A DNA stretch of 64,000 nucleotides from Akkermansia sp. GTDB lineage: Bacteria > Verrucomicrobiota > Verrucomicrobiia > Verrucomicrobiales > Akkermansiaceae. The DNA lies in assembly GCA_017555025.1 (NCBI GenBank), contig JAFZHC010000066.1:1-64000 (forward strand), given 5' to 3'. The number at the start of each line of letters is the position of its first letter. The stretch's first letter is position 1. Below, one piece after another: positions 1 through 9,158 of the stretch. The position numbers were made by a program, and so were the translations under genes. The notes beneath the pieces are model-generated. The model ran no database searches and was not told the DNA's origin. It saw only the letters and a program-made list of their open reading frames with translations.

Positions 1-25
1 CGCATCATGTCTCGCTCGTGTGGGC

Positions 26-48
26 TAGGTGACTCTACCTATCTTTTT
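26..48 (+). terminator. possible weak terminator at left edge
   Basis: A 5-bp inverted repeat (TAGGT...ACCTA) is followed by ATCTTTTT. It could end a gene lying left of the window. The stem is short, so this is weak. Apart from this and the promoter at 165-193, I see nothing coding in positions 1-297. Confidence 0.25.
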
Positions 49-164
49 AACAAATTAAGGCAATCCTTTTTCCTCCGGCACCCTTTTCTGAGACTAAAGT
101 TAATCCCCATTCATCAGCAAATCTGAAAAAGAGCCAAAAATCTTCAGTTTACTCTAATTTTTTC

Positions 165-193
165 TTGACATGACACAAATATGACAGTATAAT
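165..193 (+). promoter_or_regulatory. consensus sigma-70-type promoter for the outer-membrane protein gene
   Basis: A perfect TTGACA (165-170) is separated by 17 nt from a perfect TATAAT (188-193). The start would fall near 200, giving a leader of about 100 nt. The leader contains a GAAAGGAG element near 233-240, far from the ATG, and the bases just before the ATG are A/T-rich without a Shine-Dalgarno sequence. This is the closest match to consensus in the window and predicts strong expression. Confidence 0.85.
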
Positions 194-297
194 CCTCCCA
201 ACGAAACCTAGAGTTCACTCCAATTTCATACCGAAAGGAGCCTCCCCGGTGGAGTTAAGCAGAACAACTCACTACATACAACAAACAAACATATATT

Positions 298-1314
298 ATG
301 AAGGTACGTAACGCACTCCTTGCAGCAGCGCTTGTGATGCCCGCTATGGCCGGCACCGAAGCTCCGATTATTGAGACTGTTGCCCCCGCTCCCGCCGCCA
401 ATCGTCTGAAAGGCTCCGTGACATTCGGCTATGACTCCAACTACACCGGTCGCGGTTATGTTGTATCTCACTCCGTAGCTCAGGGTGACAGCGTAGGTTA
501 TGGCGCCCTCAAGACCAACTACGACATCGGCAAGCCCGGCGGTTGGACCCTCGGTTTCACGATGGCCTACACGGCTCCTATGTCCGGCCACACTCTGTAC
601 GGTAATCCCCGCCTTGGCGGCAATAACATCGTTGGCACTATTCCTCATCCTCTGGATAAGAACATTCAGGTGCCCGTAACCGGCGAACAAGCAGGTGCCG
701 CAGGCAAAACTATTGGAGAGAAAAACATTGAGAACCAGTTCTCCATCATCGCCGACACCAAGTACACCAGCCAGTCCGAGCTGTGGAACGTCACCTTCGG
801 CTACCACTACAACCACGGTGGCCTTCTGGGCGTGATGGCCAAGCACTACCGCGGTCGCGGCGCTTCCAGCGTGAACGAACTCTTCGTAACTCCCGAGTGG
901 ACCCCCCACAAAGCTCTCGCTATCGGTATGAAGACCAGCGCCTCTGTAGGCGGTCTGTCCGGCTGGTGGTTCGAGCCCTATGTAACCGCCAAGGCCCCCA
1001 TCATCGGTACTCCTGAGGATCTTACCCTGCTGGGTATGGTAACCGTTGGTGCTACCTTCTCCTCCGGCATCTTCGCCGACATCTACGAGGCTTGTGGTAA
1101 CGGTATGCAGGCTATCTTCGTGAAGTTCTCCACCCCTTGGTTCGTGACCGACAACTTCATCATCACCCCCTCCGTCAGCTTCAACTGGCTGGGCAACGGC
1201 GGTAACGATGCTAACCGTCGCTCCAAGGTGCGCTATGCCACCGGTAACAGCACGATGATTCCGTTTAAGGACTTCGCCGTAGTGGCCGGTGTAAGTGCCA
1301 CCTACACATTCTGA
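298..1314 (+). CDS. putative outer-membrane beta-barrel protein
   Basis: The 338-residue product begins with a signal peptide (basic start, hydrophobic core LLAAALVMPAMA, cut near residue 19). The mature part is rich in Gly, Thr, Tyr, Trp and Asn with alternating hydrophobic residues, and it ends in TYTF. A terminal aromatic after alternating residues is the usual mark of a protein inserted by the BAM machinery. No porin family is recognised by sequence, so transport or adhesion roles are only inferred. The start follows directly from the signal peptide. The perfect promoter upstream and its position alone in a transcription unit suggest an abundant surface protein. It could be a porin or a family-specific surface barrel. 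Confidence 0.7.
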   Translation: MKVRNALLAAALVMPAMAGTEAPIIETVAPAPAANRLKGSVTFGYDSNYTGRGYVVSHSVAQGDSVGYGALKTNYDIGKPGGWTLGFTMAYTAPMSGHTLYGNPRLGGNNIVGTIPHPLDKNIQVPVTGEQAGAAGKTIGEKNIENQFSIIADTKYTSQSELWNVTFGYHYNHGGLLGVMAKHYRGRGASSVNELFVTPEWTPHKALAIGMKTSASVGGLSGWWFEPYVTAKAPIIGTPEDLTLLGMVTVGATFSSGIFADIYEACGNGMQAIFVKFSTPWFVTDNFIITPSVSFNWLGNGGNDANRRSKVRYATGNSTMIPFKDFAVVAGVSATYTF

Positions 1315-1333
1315 TAAAAAATCTGATTTTTAT

Positions 1334-1362
1334 CTGGCAAAGCAGAAAAGAGCTGCTATAAT
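1334..1362 (+). promoter_or_regulatory. putative promoter for the first ligase gene
   Basis: CTGGCA (1334-1339), 17 nt, then TATAAT (1357-1362). The -10 is perfect and the -35 matches four of six positions. It lies between the barrel gene stop and the ligase start, giving a leader of about 110 nt that contains the hairpin at 1392-1423. Confidence 0.55.
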
Positions 1363-1391
1363 AAGGCTAAGCTCCTATCTGCACAAGACCG

Positions 1392-1430
1392 GAGCCGCTC
1401 ACCCGACAAGGGTCGGGCGGCTCGTCTCTT
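1392..1430 (+). terminator. hairpin between the barrel gene and the ligase gene
   Basis: GAGCCGC (1392-1398) pairs with GCGGCTC (1417-1423), and inside it CCGAC pairs with GTCGG. A pyrimidine-rich GTCTCTT follows rather than a clean T run. It can be read as the terminator of the barrel gene. Because the putative TATAAT box at 1357 lies upstream, it could also be a leader hairpin of the ligase mRNA. Confidence 0.45.
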
Positions 1431-1479
1431 ACAGAGCCGCAACTTACATACCAAAAACAGTAACCATTCTGATACAATC

Positions 1480-3654
1480 ATGGCTGAACTCATCGTACAC
1501 GGTAAGGAAAATATCGTCAGACCGGGCTTCTACATGCCCAACCGCATCAGCATCGAAGCGGGTCGAGCCCTGCACCACCTGCTCGATGGCCAGGTGTGCT
1601 ACCTCGTAGACCCGACCTACCCGCCGGCACCGGAAATCATGGATTTCCTTAAACGCAAGAAGGTTGAAATCGAATACTTCGACTTCCGCAACACCACTTC
1701 CCGCGACGTGCGTGAGCAGATTCTTGCAAAGTTCAGCCAAGGACTCAGCGTGGTTTTCCTGCCCGGTCAGGTAGCACGCATTCGCGGCACCTATTCGGAT
1801 GTGCCCTCCCCCTTCCTCCGCCACGTCGGCAGTCTGCACATCTCCCCCATCCCCCTGTTCCTGGGTTACTACGGCGACAGCGTAACCACCTTGTTCCGCG
1901 AGATTCCCGATGAAGGCTGCCATGAGGAGTTCTGCATTCTTCCCCAGCTGGCACCCGGTCCGCAGACCGGCGAGCGCCTCATGAAGGCCTGGCTCGAGGC
2001 CGGCGCTGCCCGTCTGGCAGCTCAGCCCCTCCTCAGCCACTCTCTGACCACCGAGCTGGTGCGCGGCATCAAGGCTCACCCCACCACCGAAATCATCGAT
2101 GGCATGACCGGCAACGCTCTGCCGTTCTTCAAGGCTCTGGGTGTATCCATGACCGTTGCCAAACTTCTGCGCAAGCGCGACGACAAGCGCATTGGCGTCA
2201 TTCTGCCTCCCGGCCCCGGCGGCGTCATTGCCACTCTGAGCTGTCTGCTTGCCGGCATTACCCCGGTGCTCATCAACTACGCCTCCTCCCGCGCCTCCTT
2301 CGAGAGCACGGTACGTCAGGCAGGGTTGAAGACATTCATCACCGCCCGCAAATTCATGCAGAAGCTCGACACCTTCCCCTGGCCGCCCGAGGAGCAGCTT
2401 ATTTTGGTGGAAGACCTGCTGAAGAACCTTTCCAAGCCCGCCCTGATTGCCAACGTGCTGCTGGCTAAAGCCGGCCCCGCTTCCGTCATCTGCAAGATGT
2501 TCGATACCGATGCACGCAAGGACACCGACGAGGCAGTCATGCTCTTCACCTCCGGTTCCTCCGGCGAGCCCAAGGGTGTGGCTTTCACGCACCGCATGAT
2601 TTTGGCCAACGCCTCCCAGTGCGCCTGCCGTCTCGACATGAACAACCTGCGCTTCCTGGGCAGCCTTCCCATCTTCCACAGCTTCGGTATGACCGTTGCT
2701 ATGATGTTGCCGCTGCTCACCGGTTGTCCCATCTGCTCCTATCCCAACCCGACCGATGCACGCACCATCAACGAGTTGATTATGAAGCACAAGCTCAGCC
2801 TTGTGGTTGCCACTCCCACTTTTGCCCGCGCTTACCTGCGTCGCGCCGACAAGGAAACCTACAAGAGCGTGCGCTACTTCGTGCTGGGTGCCGAAAAACT
2901 GCAGCCGGATTTGGAGAAGGAATTCCTCGAAAAGTGCGATGTGAAGGTGCTGGAGGGTTATGGCCTTACCGAAACCTCCCCGGTTATCGGCGTAAACATG
3001 CCCGATGCCGCCCCCGTTCCCGGCTCCAAGTTCTTCGTACCCGGCACGGTAGCTCGCAGTATCGGCGCCCCCCTGCCCGGCATTGCGGTGCGTATTACCG
3101 ATCTGGATGACGACACCAAGGAACTTCCCCTTACCGAGCGAGGCATGATTTGGTTCAAGGGCGCTAACGTCTTTACCGGCTATGTAGGCAAGCCCGAGCT
3201 CAATCAAGAGTTGTTCTGGAATGGCTGGTTCAAGACCGGTGACGTTGGTCAGATGGACCTCAACGGTTTCATCACTTTGGGTGGCCGCCTCTCCCGCTTC
3301 TCCAAGATTGGTGGTGAGATGGTACCCCATGAAGGCGTAGAGCAGGCTCTCTGCCAAGGCTTCGGCTTGAGTGCCGAAGATGGCGTGAAGATTGCCATCA
3401 CCGGCGTGAGCGACCCGCAGAAGGGTGAGGCCCTCGTACTGCTCTCCGCTCTGCCGCAGCACCAGCGCAGCTCCGAGGAGAAGGAAATTCTCACATCCAT
3501 CCGCACCATGCTTGCCGACATGGAAATGCCGACCCTCTGGGCACCCAAGTACTTGGTACCGGTGGAAAGCATTCCCGCTCTGGCGACCGGCAAGCTCGAC
3601 CTCCGCGGCTGCAAGCTGCTGGCAGACGAAGCTCTGGGCGACCTGAGCAAGTAA
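1480..3654 (+). CDS. acyl-activating AMP-dependent ligase with degenerate N-terminal acyltransferase domain
   Basis: This 724-residue protein looks like the two-domain Aas type (lysophospholipid acyltransferase plus acyl-ACP synthetase). The C-terminal ANL part is complete: P-loop TSGSSGEPKG near 357-366, GYGLTETS near 493, GWFKTGDVG near 582 and the catalytic Lys of ATGKLD near 704. It should adenylate a fatty acid and pass it to ACP or CoA. The N-terminal 200 residues resemble a PlsC domain, but the HX4D box reads NRISIEA, so both His and Asp are missing. I infer that ligation is retained and acyl transfer lost. A second copy lies at 10963-13146. The ATG at 1480 is the first in frame after the hairpin. 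Confidence 0.8.
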   Translation: MAELIVHGKENIVRPGFYMPNRISIEAGRALHHLLDGQVCYLVDPTYPPAPEIMDFLKRKKVEIEYFDFRNTTSRDVREQILAKFSQGLSVVFLPGQVARIRGTYSDVPSPFLRHVGSLHISPIPLFLGYYGDSVTTLFREIPDEGCHEEFCILPQLAPGPQTGERLMKAWLEAGAARLAAQPLLSHSLTTELVRGIKAHPTTEIIDGMTGNALPFFKALGVSMTVAKLLRKRDDKRIGVILPPGPGGVIATLSCLLAGITPVLINYASSRASFESTVRQAGLKTFITARKFMQKLDTFPWPPEEQLILVEDLLKNLSKPALIANVLLAKAGPASVICKMFDTDARKDTDEAVMLFTSGSSGEPKGVAFTHRMILANASQCACRLDMNNLRFLGSLPIFHSFGMTVAMMLPLLTGCPICSYPNPTDARTINELIMKHKLSLVVATPTFARAYLRRADKETYKSVRYFVLGAEKLQPDLEKEFLEKCDVKVLEGYGLTETSPVIGVNMPDAAPVPGSKFFVPGTVARSIGAPLPGIAVRITDLDDDTKELPLTERGMIWFKGANVFTGYVGKPELNQELFWNGWFKTGDVGQMDLNGFITLGGRLSRFSKIGGEMVPHEGVEQALCQGFGLSAEDGVKIAITGVSDPQKGEALVLLSALPQHQRSSEEKEILTSIRTMLADMEMPTLWAPKYLVPVESIPALATGKLDLRGCKLLADEALGDLSK

Positions 3655-3682
3655 ACCGTTCGCTGGCGAGCAACTTTCATCA

Positions 3683-3730
3683 CCTGCAATCTGCATGGCT
3701 ACAGCCCTCTGCAGATTGCAGGCTTCTTTA
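3683..3730 (+). terminator. rho-independent terminator after the first ligase
   Basis: A perfect 13-bp stem, CCTGCAATCTGCA (3683-3695) with TGCAGATTGCAGG (3710-3722), encloses a 14-nt loop and is followed by CTTCTTTA. It lies 28 nt after the ligase stop codon. Confidence 0.85.
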
Positions 3731-3771
3731 TACCCAACTCCCGATTTAGTGCATTCTGACGCACTTCCTGC

Positions 3772-3799
3772 TTGCTTTACGGTAATAATGCGCTACCAT
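3772..3799 (+). promoter_or_regulatory. putative promoter of the TPR/YggS operon
   Basis: TTGCTT (3772-3777), 16 nt, then TACCAT (3794-3799). The GCTTGC context around the -35 recurs at other promoters in this window. A GGAG at 3800-3803 lies 12 nt before the ATG at 3816. Confidence 0.45.
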
Positions 3800-3815
3800 G
3801 GAGTAACGTTTTTTC

Positions 3816-6305
3816 ATGTCGACTCTCAGCACATACTCCGTCCTGGCACTCAGCGGGCTCTGCCTTCTGAGCAGCAATATATTGTGGGCTCAGACATCAC
3901 ATACCGGCCAGGCAGGTATGGTTACCGCCGGTCCGCGAAACCAAACCCCGCGTGACCCTGCAGAGGACTTGCTGGTGGCCTATGGTCTGCGCAATGACGC
4001 CGAAAAAGCAGCAGCAAAAGGCAACTACAACCAGGCACTCAAGAAGGCTCGTCAGGCAGAAAAAATGATGGCCGTCATCGTGCGCGATTATCCTGACTGG
4101 AAGCCAAAAATGATGAACTACCTGCGCGAGCAGCTGGCAGGCAACATTAAGCGCTACAGCGACGAGGCCGCTAAAGCCCCCATTCCTACCGGCCGTCAGC
4201 CGGGGCGCCCGGTACCGCAGGAGATTGACTTCAACCTGCCCGGCATTCAGCAAAACGCTAACAGCGAAGACGGCATGTCACCGGACGGCCTGCCTGACTA
4301 CTCCGCCACCGATAAAGAACTGCGCGAAGAATTGGCCCGCCTGCGCACCGAATGTCGCGAAATGGCCAAGAGCTTCCTCACCCTCAACGAGAAATACAAG
4401 CAAAGCCAGCAGGAACTCATCACAGCCCGTAGTGAGCAGAAAGAGTACCGCGAGCGCTACGAGGAGCTGCTCAAACAGGTAACAGAGGAGCGCAAGCTCA
4501 ATAACGAGGTGGTGGAATCCTTTGCACGCCGCCTCGCCGAGGCCGAGGCCAAGCTCCGTGAGTCCGAACGCGCCCGCAAAGAAGCTGAAGACCGCGCCAA
4601 CGAACTGGCCAGCCAGCTGGCACAAACTCAGGCTGAACTGGAGCGCGTTACACGCGAGCGCGATCAGCTGAAAGCCGAAAACGAGCAACTGAGAGCCATT
4701 GTGGAGCTTAACAGCCCCGAAAAAACCAAAGCTCTGCTTGACCAGAACCTCACCCTTGCCGAGCAGCTCAAGGCAGCCCGTGCCCGTGTAGAAGCGCTGG
4801 AGGCTCAGGCAGCAGGCTCTGCAGACGAGAAAGATGTGCTGGCTCAGCAGTTGTCCGATGCGCGCTCCGAGGTTGACCAGCTGCGCGAACAAATGGGGCT
4901 GGTCTACGATGAAAACCGCGGGTACCGCCGCCGCATTTCCGAGCTGACTGAGCGCCTCAATAATCTCGAAGCCGAGGTGGACGCCACCGCCGCACGCCCC
5001 GAAATCGACCCGGCTCTGGTGGAGGAGAACAAGATTCTGAAAGACGTTATTGCCAAACAGCGCCGCACCATTGAAATGCAGGAGCAAGGGCGAAAGCTGC
5101 TCGTGGAAACCTATAAAAAGCTGAAGAAGAACGACACCCAGATTACAACCGAACTTCAGAAGCTCGATGATGAAAGCCGCCTCGAGCTCACCGACTCAGA
5201 GCGTCGCCTCATCGAATCCATCCGCAATGGTACTACCACCACTCAGGACAGCGATGGCACCAATGCCGTACGTCGCAGCCTGGAAATCCAGACCCTTGCC
5301 AGCCTGGCCGACAAAGCATTCTCCAAAGCCCGCTATACTTCAGCAGAGCAACTCTACCGAACCCTCTACGATTACCAGCCCGACCACGTCCCCGGCTTGG
5401 TGAATCTGGGTACTATTCTGCTATACCGCAACAAATGCGAAGAGGCTATCGAATTCCTCAACCGCGCTACAAGATTAGCGCCTGAGTTGCCCATGACCTA
5501 TTATCTGGCGGGCATTTCCTACTACCGCACAGACCGCATGGAAGAAGCCGAGCGCATGTTTGTGCGCACCATCGAGCTCGACCCCGGCAATGCGGAGGCC
5601 TTCTTCTACCTCGCCAACATCGAGGGCATCAGCGGCCGCCACGAAGAAGCACTCAAGCACTTTGCCGCAGCCGTCAAGCTGAAGCCCGGCCTGAACGATG
5701 CTCACTATAACATGGCACGCCTGTACGCTGAGAATGGCCGCATACCCGATGCCGCACGCGCCTACGACCGAGCCATCGCCAGCGGTGCCGAGCCCGACCC
5801 GGAGTTCGAGAATTACCTGCGTAATCACCCGGATAATATCAAAAACCCCGGTACCGATTTAGTGGCAGAAATTGAGCCGGAACAGGAAGCAGCACGCCTG
5901 CGTGCTGACGACGAGGAGGTAGCCAAACTGCTGGCAGAAAGCGGCGCCCCCGCTGATGACCTCGAACCAACCTCCGATATGACGGAGGAGGCAACAGATG
6001 AAGAGGCTCCTCAAGCAACAACAAGCGTCAACAATAATTACACACCTGAACAACAAGCCATTGCAGATGAGTTTGCCCGCCTGCAAGGGCTCGATATACA
6101 GGCTGCACCCACCCCATCCGCTGCCGGTAAAGGCCACGCTACAGACAAGAGCCGCTTCTCCACAGTACGCGTTCGCACCAATGCCGGCGGCTACCGCCAC
6201 CGCGTAAAGCTGCGCCTCAAGCGCCCCGAACCCCAGCGTCTGCGCGAACGAGGTGGCGATATAAAGCAAATTTCCAAGTCCCGCAAAAAACAACGCAACC
6301 GATAA
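3816..6305 (+). CDS. secreted coiled-coil and TPR protein
   Basis: The 829-residue protein starts with a signal peptide (LSTYSVLALSGLCLLSS...ILWAQ). A long charged coiled coil covers about residues 155-440, full of E/R/K/Q/A heptads. Four or more TPR units follow at about 490-670, recognisable from repeats such as AEQLYRTLYDYQPDHVPGL and the LDPGNAEAFFYLA type. The tail is acidic, then turns basic (KLRLKRPEPQRLRERGG). TPR domains bind other proteins, and the coiled coil suggests oligomerisation, so an envelope scaffold is plausible but unproven. It lies 6 nt before the YggS-type gene and probably shares its mRNA. It is not an SMC or SbcC protein, because no ATPase motif is present. Confidence 0.75.
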   Translation: MSTLSTYSVLALSGLCLLSSNILWAQTSHTGQAGMVTAGPRNQTPRDPAEDLLVAYGLRNDAEKAAAKGNYNQALKKARQAEKMMAVIVRDYPDWKPKMMNYLREQLAGNIKRYSDEAAKAPIPTGRQPGRPVPQEIDFNLPGIQQNANSEDGMSPDGLPDYSATDKELREELARLRTECREMAKSFLTLNEKYKQSQQELITARSEQKEYRERYEELLKQVTEERKLNNEVVESFARRLAEAEAKLRESERARKEAEDRANELASQLAQTQAELERVTRERDQLKAENEQLRAIVELNSPEKTKALLDQNLTLAEQLKAARARVEALEAQAAGSADEKDVLAQQLSDARSEVDQLREQMGLVYDENRGYRRRISELTERLNNLEAEVDATAARPEIDPALVEENKILKDVIAKQRRTIEMQEQGRKLLVETYKKLKKNDTQITTELQKLDDESRLELTDSERRLIESIRNGTTTTQDSDGTNAVRRSLEIQTLASLADKAFSKARYTSAEQLYRTLYDYQPDHVPGLVNLGTILLYRNKCEEAIEFLNRATRLAPELPMTYYLAGISYYRTDRMEEAERMFVRTIELDPGNAEAFFYLANIEGISGRHEEALKHFAAAVKLKPGLNDAHYNMARLYAENGRIPDAARAYDRAIASGAEPDPEFENYLRNHPDNIKNPGTDLVAEIEPEQEAARLRADDEEVAKLLAESGAPADDLEPTSDMTEEATDEEAPQATTSVNNNYTPEQQAIADEFARLQGLDIQAAPTPSAAGKGHATDKSRFSTVRVRTNAGGYRHRVKLRLKRPEPQRLRERGGDIKQISKSRKKQRNR

Positions 6306-6311
6306 CAGGCC

Positions 6312-7004
6312 ATGTACATTGAAGACCAATTACAGGAAATTCGCGCCAATATTGCCGCCGCAGAGTTGCGTGCAGGGCGACCGGCCGGCAGCACAACCTT
6401 GCTGGCCGTCAGCAAAACTTTCCCCGTAAGCGACATTATGCACGCTTACAACGACGGTCAACGCCTATTCGGTGAAAACCGTCTGCAGGAGGCCATGGAG
6501 AAAATCCCCGCCATGCCCGCCGATTGTGTATGGCACCTCATCGGCCCCCTGCAACGCAATAAAGTACGCAAAGCCCTCGAACAAGGCATAGCACTCATCG
6601 AGGCCGTTGACAGCCGCAAGCTGGCAGAAGCCATCTCCCGCATTGCCGGCGAACTGGGCACCACCGCCCGCGTGCTGTTAGAAGTCAACGTAGATGGCGA
6701 AGAAAGCAAGCACGGTTTTACCCCCGAAGGCTTACAACAGGAATGGGAGCTCCTCACCGCCCTGCCGAACCTCGACATTCGAGGGTTGATGTGCATACCC
6801 GCCCCTACCGATACCCCTGAAGGCGCCCGCCCTGCCTTTGCCACCCTCCGCCAATTGGCCGAAACCCTGCGCACACGCGGTCCGCTCCCCCTGCCCGAGC
6901 TCTCCATGGGCATGAGCCACGATTACGCCGTAGCCGTAGAAGAAGGCGCCACCATTGTACGAGTCGGCTCCGCCATCTTCGGCAAACGTGATTATACCAA
7001 ATAA
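6312..7004 (+). CDS. YggS/PROSC-family pyridoxal phosphate homeostasis protein
   Basis: The 230-residue length suits the family. Family motifs are clear: LLAVSKTFP (PLP-binding Lys, near residue 36), FGENRLQEA, WHLIGPLQRNK, LLEVNVDGEESKHGF, LSMGMSHDY and VRVGSAIFG. This fold-type III, alanine-racemase-like barrel binds PLP without known enzyme activity and buffers cytosolic PLP; loss of it disturbs amino-acid and keto-acid pools in other bacteria. It follows the TPR gene by 6 nt, so the two are likely cotranscribed, although no functional link is known. Confidence 0.95.
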   Translation: MYIEDQLQEIRANIAAAELRAGRPAGSTTLLAVSKTFPVSDIMHAYNDGQRLFGENRLQEAMEKIPAMPADCVWHLIGPLQRNKVRKALEQGIALIEAVDSRKLAEAISRIAGELGTTARVLLEVNVDGEESKHGFTPEGLQQEWELLTALPNLDIRGLMCIPAPTDTPEGARPAFATLRQLAETLRTRGPLPLPELSMGMSHDYAVAVEEGATIVRVGSAIFGKRDYTK

Positions 7005-7070
7005 CATCCATTGTACGTCTGACATTCAAATGTAACAGACCCACAATTTCCCGACCGCCCTATTTTTTGC

Positions 7071-7099
7071 TTGCTTCAGGAGGCTTGTAGTGGTAAATT
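7071..7099 (+). promoter_or_regulatory. promoter of the secreted-protein gene at 7130
   Basis: TTGCTT (7071-7076), 17 nt, TAAATT (7094-7099), preceded by a T-rich run and GC (TTTTTTGCTTGC). The leader would be about 25 nt. Confidence 0.6.
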
Positions 7100-7129
7100 C
7101 AACGGGTAAAAATCCACCGTAATTCCACC

Positions 7130-7969
7130 ATGAAATATCAGACACTTTCTCTCGCTCTTGCCGCGTTGCTGGCGCTCACTCCCGCTTATGCCCAGTCCTC
7201 TCGCGGTAGTCGAGGTGCGGCAAAGGGTGCTGCAGCTGCAGCTGAGGCAGAAGCCCCCAAGACCGGCGTTCGCTTTGTCATTTGTGCCCCTGATGGCGGC
7301 AAGCTTCCCAGCCCTCTTTTCTATCAGGCCGGCAAAGACAAATTCAAGAAGGCCACAATATCCGGGCGCATTCCCACTCAGCGCATTAAGCCTAGTGCCG
7401 GTGTTATTCACTTCTACGATACTGATCCGGGTGCCGTTGCTACGGATGATGCCGGCAAGAAAAATGCCAAAGCCGCAGCCAAGGAGCTTCCCAAGCCTGT
7501 TATGACGATTAATGTGCCTGCCAACGCCGGTTCCAAGTGCCTCTGCATCGTCATTCCCGGCGACAAGCCCCAGAATGCCAAGACATTCTTCCTGAATGAA
7601 GAGCAGTTCCCCTCCAAGGGTGTTCACCTCATCAACCTTTCCCCTCAATCGGTTCGCGTATACACCTCCAAGAAGGGTGACTTCTCTGAGAAGGAAAAGG
7701 AGGACGTAGGCCCCTACCGCAAGGAGACCGGTGTGGATGGCAGCAACTCCTGGCACTACACCAAGGGTAACCACGGCGATCAGATTTCCTTCCGTATTAC
7801 CACTAAGCAGACTCAGCAGCCCGCCGGCGGCGCCAAGAAGGCTGCGGAAGCAACCGTACGCATGGGCAAGTTCCTGGTATCCGACAAGCAGGGACAGGTC
7901 AACATCGTTGTAAAGGACGGCAAGCGTAATGGCCTGAAGCTCATGAGCGTGCAGATGGCTAACGACTGA
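7130..7969 (+). CDS. secreted protein of unknown function
   Basis: The 279-residue protein has a clear signal peptide (LSLALAALLALTPAYAQ, cut near residue 22). A low-complexity Ser/Gly/Ala linker follows, and then a basic, probably beta-rich region. I do not recognise a family. Near the C-terminus there is another Gly/Ala/Lys linker before VRMGKFLVSDKQGQVNIVVK. The alternating polar and hydrophobic pattern would suit a periplasmic or surface beta domain. It sits behind its own promoter and 34 nt before the kinase gene. Confidence 0.65.
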   Translation: MKYQTLSLALAALLALTPAYAQSSRGSRGAAKGAAAAAEAEAPKTGVRFVICAPDGGKLPSPLFYQAGKDKFKKATISGRIPTQRIKPSAGVIHFYDTDPGAVATDDAGKKNAKAAAKELPKPVMTINVPANAGSKCLCIVIPGDKPQNAKTFFLNEEQFPSKGVHLINLSPQSVRVYTSKKGDFSEKEKEDVGPYRKETGVDGSNSWHYTKGNHGDQISFRITTKQTQQPAGGAKKAAEATVRMGKFLVSDKQGQVNIVVKDGKRNGLKLMSVQMAND

Positions 7970-8003
7970 TATCAGAACATTTAGCTCCATTTCATCATAC
8001 GCC

Positions 8004-9155
8004 ATGCCCCTGAACAAGCTGACAGAAGGCCCCGTGGCGAGCCGCATCGCCCGCATTGGTGATCAATTTGCCATTAGTGGCGAATTTCTGTACGGTGAAG
8101 AGCTGTGCAATGGTCACATCAATACCACTTATCGCGCCTGCTATCTGACGGAAGACGGCGTGAAGGAGCGCTATATTCTTCAGCGCATCAATGACTATGT
8201 GTTCAAAGACCCGGTCATGGTCATGAAGAATGTGGAAAAGGTAACCCGCCACATACGATGGAAGACCATGCGCCGCCGCAAAAACACGGCCGGTCAGCCC
8301 CTTACCCTTTATCCTGCACGCGGTGGTCGTAACTACATCAACCTGCCGGAGGAGGGCGGCATGTGGCGCTGTTACAACAACATCGAAGGCACGCACACCT
8401 ACGACGTTGTGGAGAACACCCGCCAGGCTTACCAGGCCGGCAATGCCTTCGGCTCCTTCCAGGAGCTCATCTCCGACATGAATCCGGAGGATTTGCGCGA
8501 GTCTATCCCGGACTTCCACAACACGCCCAAACGCTACGAGGCATTGCTGCGAAGCGTGGAGGCCGATGTTATAGGCCGTGCCGTCAACTGCGAAGCCGAG
8601 CTTGCCATGCTGAAGACATGGTCGCCCATGTTCAGCAGGCTCGTTGACATGCAGGCTGCCGGGGAACTGCCCACCCGCATTACCCACAACGATACGAAGA
8701 TTAACAACGTCATGCTCGATGAGGAGACTGACGAGGCAGTCTGCGTCATTGACCTCGACACCGTCATGCCGGGGCTTGCTCTGTATGACTTCGGTGACAT
8801 GGTACGAACAGCTACTTGTACCGCCAGCGAAGATGAGGAGGACCTCTCTCAGGTAGTCATGCAGATGCCTTTCTTCGAATCGCTGGCAGAGGGATATCTC
8901 GATGCGGCTCACGACTTCCTCACGCAGAACGAAATTGACCAGCTTGCTTTTGCCGGCTGGCTGATTACTACGGAAATCGGCATGCGCTTCCTCACCGACT
9001 ATCTGGACGGCGACAAATATTTCCGCATCGAAAAACCCGAGCACAACCTCATACGCGCCCGCAACCAATTTGCCTTGGCCCGCAGCATTCAGACCAATCT
9101 GCCGCGCATGGAAAAATACATCCGCAGGCTGATGAAGTCTCACAAGAAGAAATAA
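8004..9155 (+). CDS. NahK-like sugar 1-kinase (phosphotransferase/APH fold)
   Basis: The 383-residue protein has an aminoglycoside-phosphotransferase fold. GHINTTYR matches the nucleotide-binding loop of N-acetylhexosamine 1-kinases, and THNDTKINN (about 227-235) is the catalytic loop with Asp near 230. IDLDTVMPGLALYDFGDMVR supplies the Mg-binding Asp. NahK enzymes phosphorylate GlcNAc or GalNAc at C1 in the lacto-N-biose and galacto-N-biose (mucin core) salvage route. Substrate here is inferred; related kinases act on other hexoses or amino sugars. No phosphorylase or epimerase of that route lies nearby. The next gene begins 3 nt after its stop. Confidence 0.75.
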   Translation: MPLNKLTEGPVASRIARIGDQFAISGEFLYGEELCNGHINTTYRACYLTEDGVKERYILQRINDYVFKDPVMVMKNVEKVTRHIRWKTMRRRKNTAGQPLTLYPARGGRNYINLPEEGGMWRCYNNIEGTHTYDVVENTRQAYQAGNAFGSFQELISDMNPEDLRESIPDFHNTPKRYEALLRSVEADVIGRAVNCEAELAMLKTWSPMFSRLVDMQAAGELPTRITHNDTKINNVMLDEETDEAVCVIDLDTVMPGLALYDFGDMVRTATCTASEDEEDLSQVVMQMPFFESLAEGYLDAAHDFLTQNEIDQLAFAGWLITTEIGMRFLTDYLDGDKYFRIEKPEHNLIRARNQFALARSIQTNLPRMEKYIRRLMKSHKKK

Positions 9156-9158
9156 ACC

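Noticed and set aside
969-985. tRNA-like GGTTCGAGCC string
   Set aside because: It lies inside the barrel gene and has no cloverleaf around it. I found no tRNA anywhere in the window.
1444-3696. 750-codon minus-strand frame opposite the first ligase
   Set aside because: It is a shadow of the ligase frame; composition is typical of antisense of GC-rich codons.
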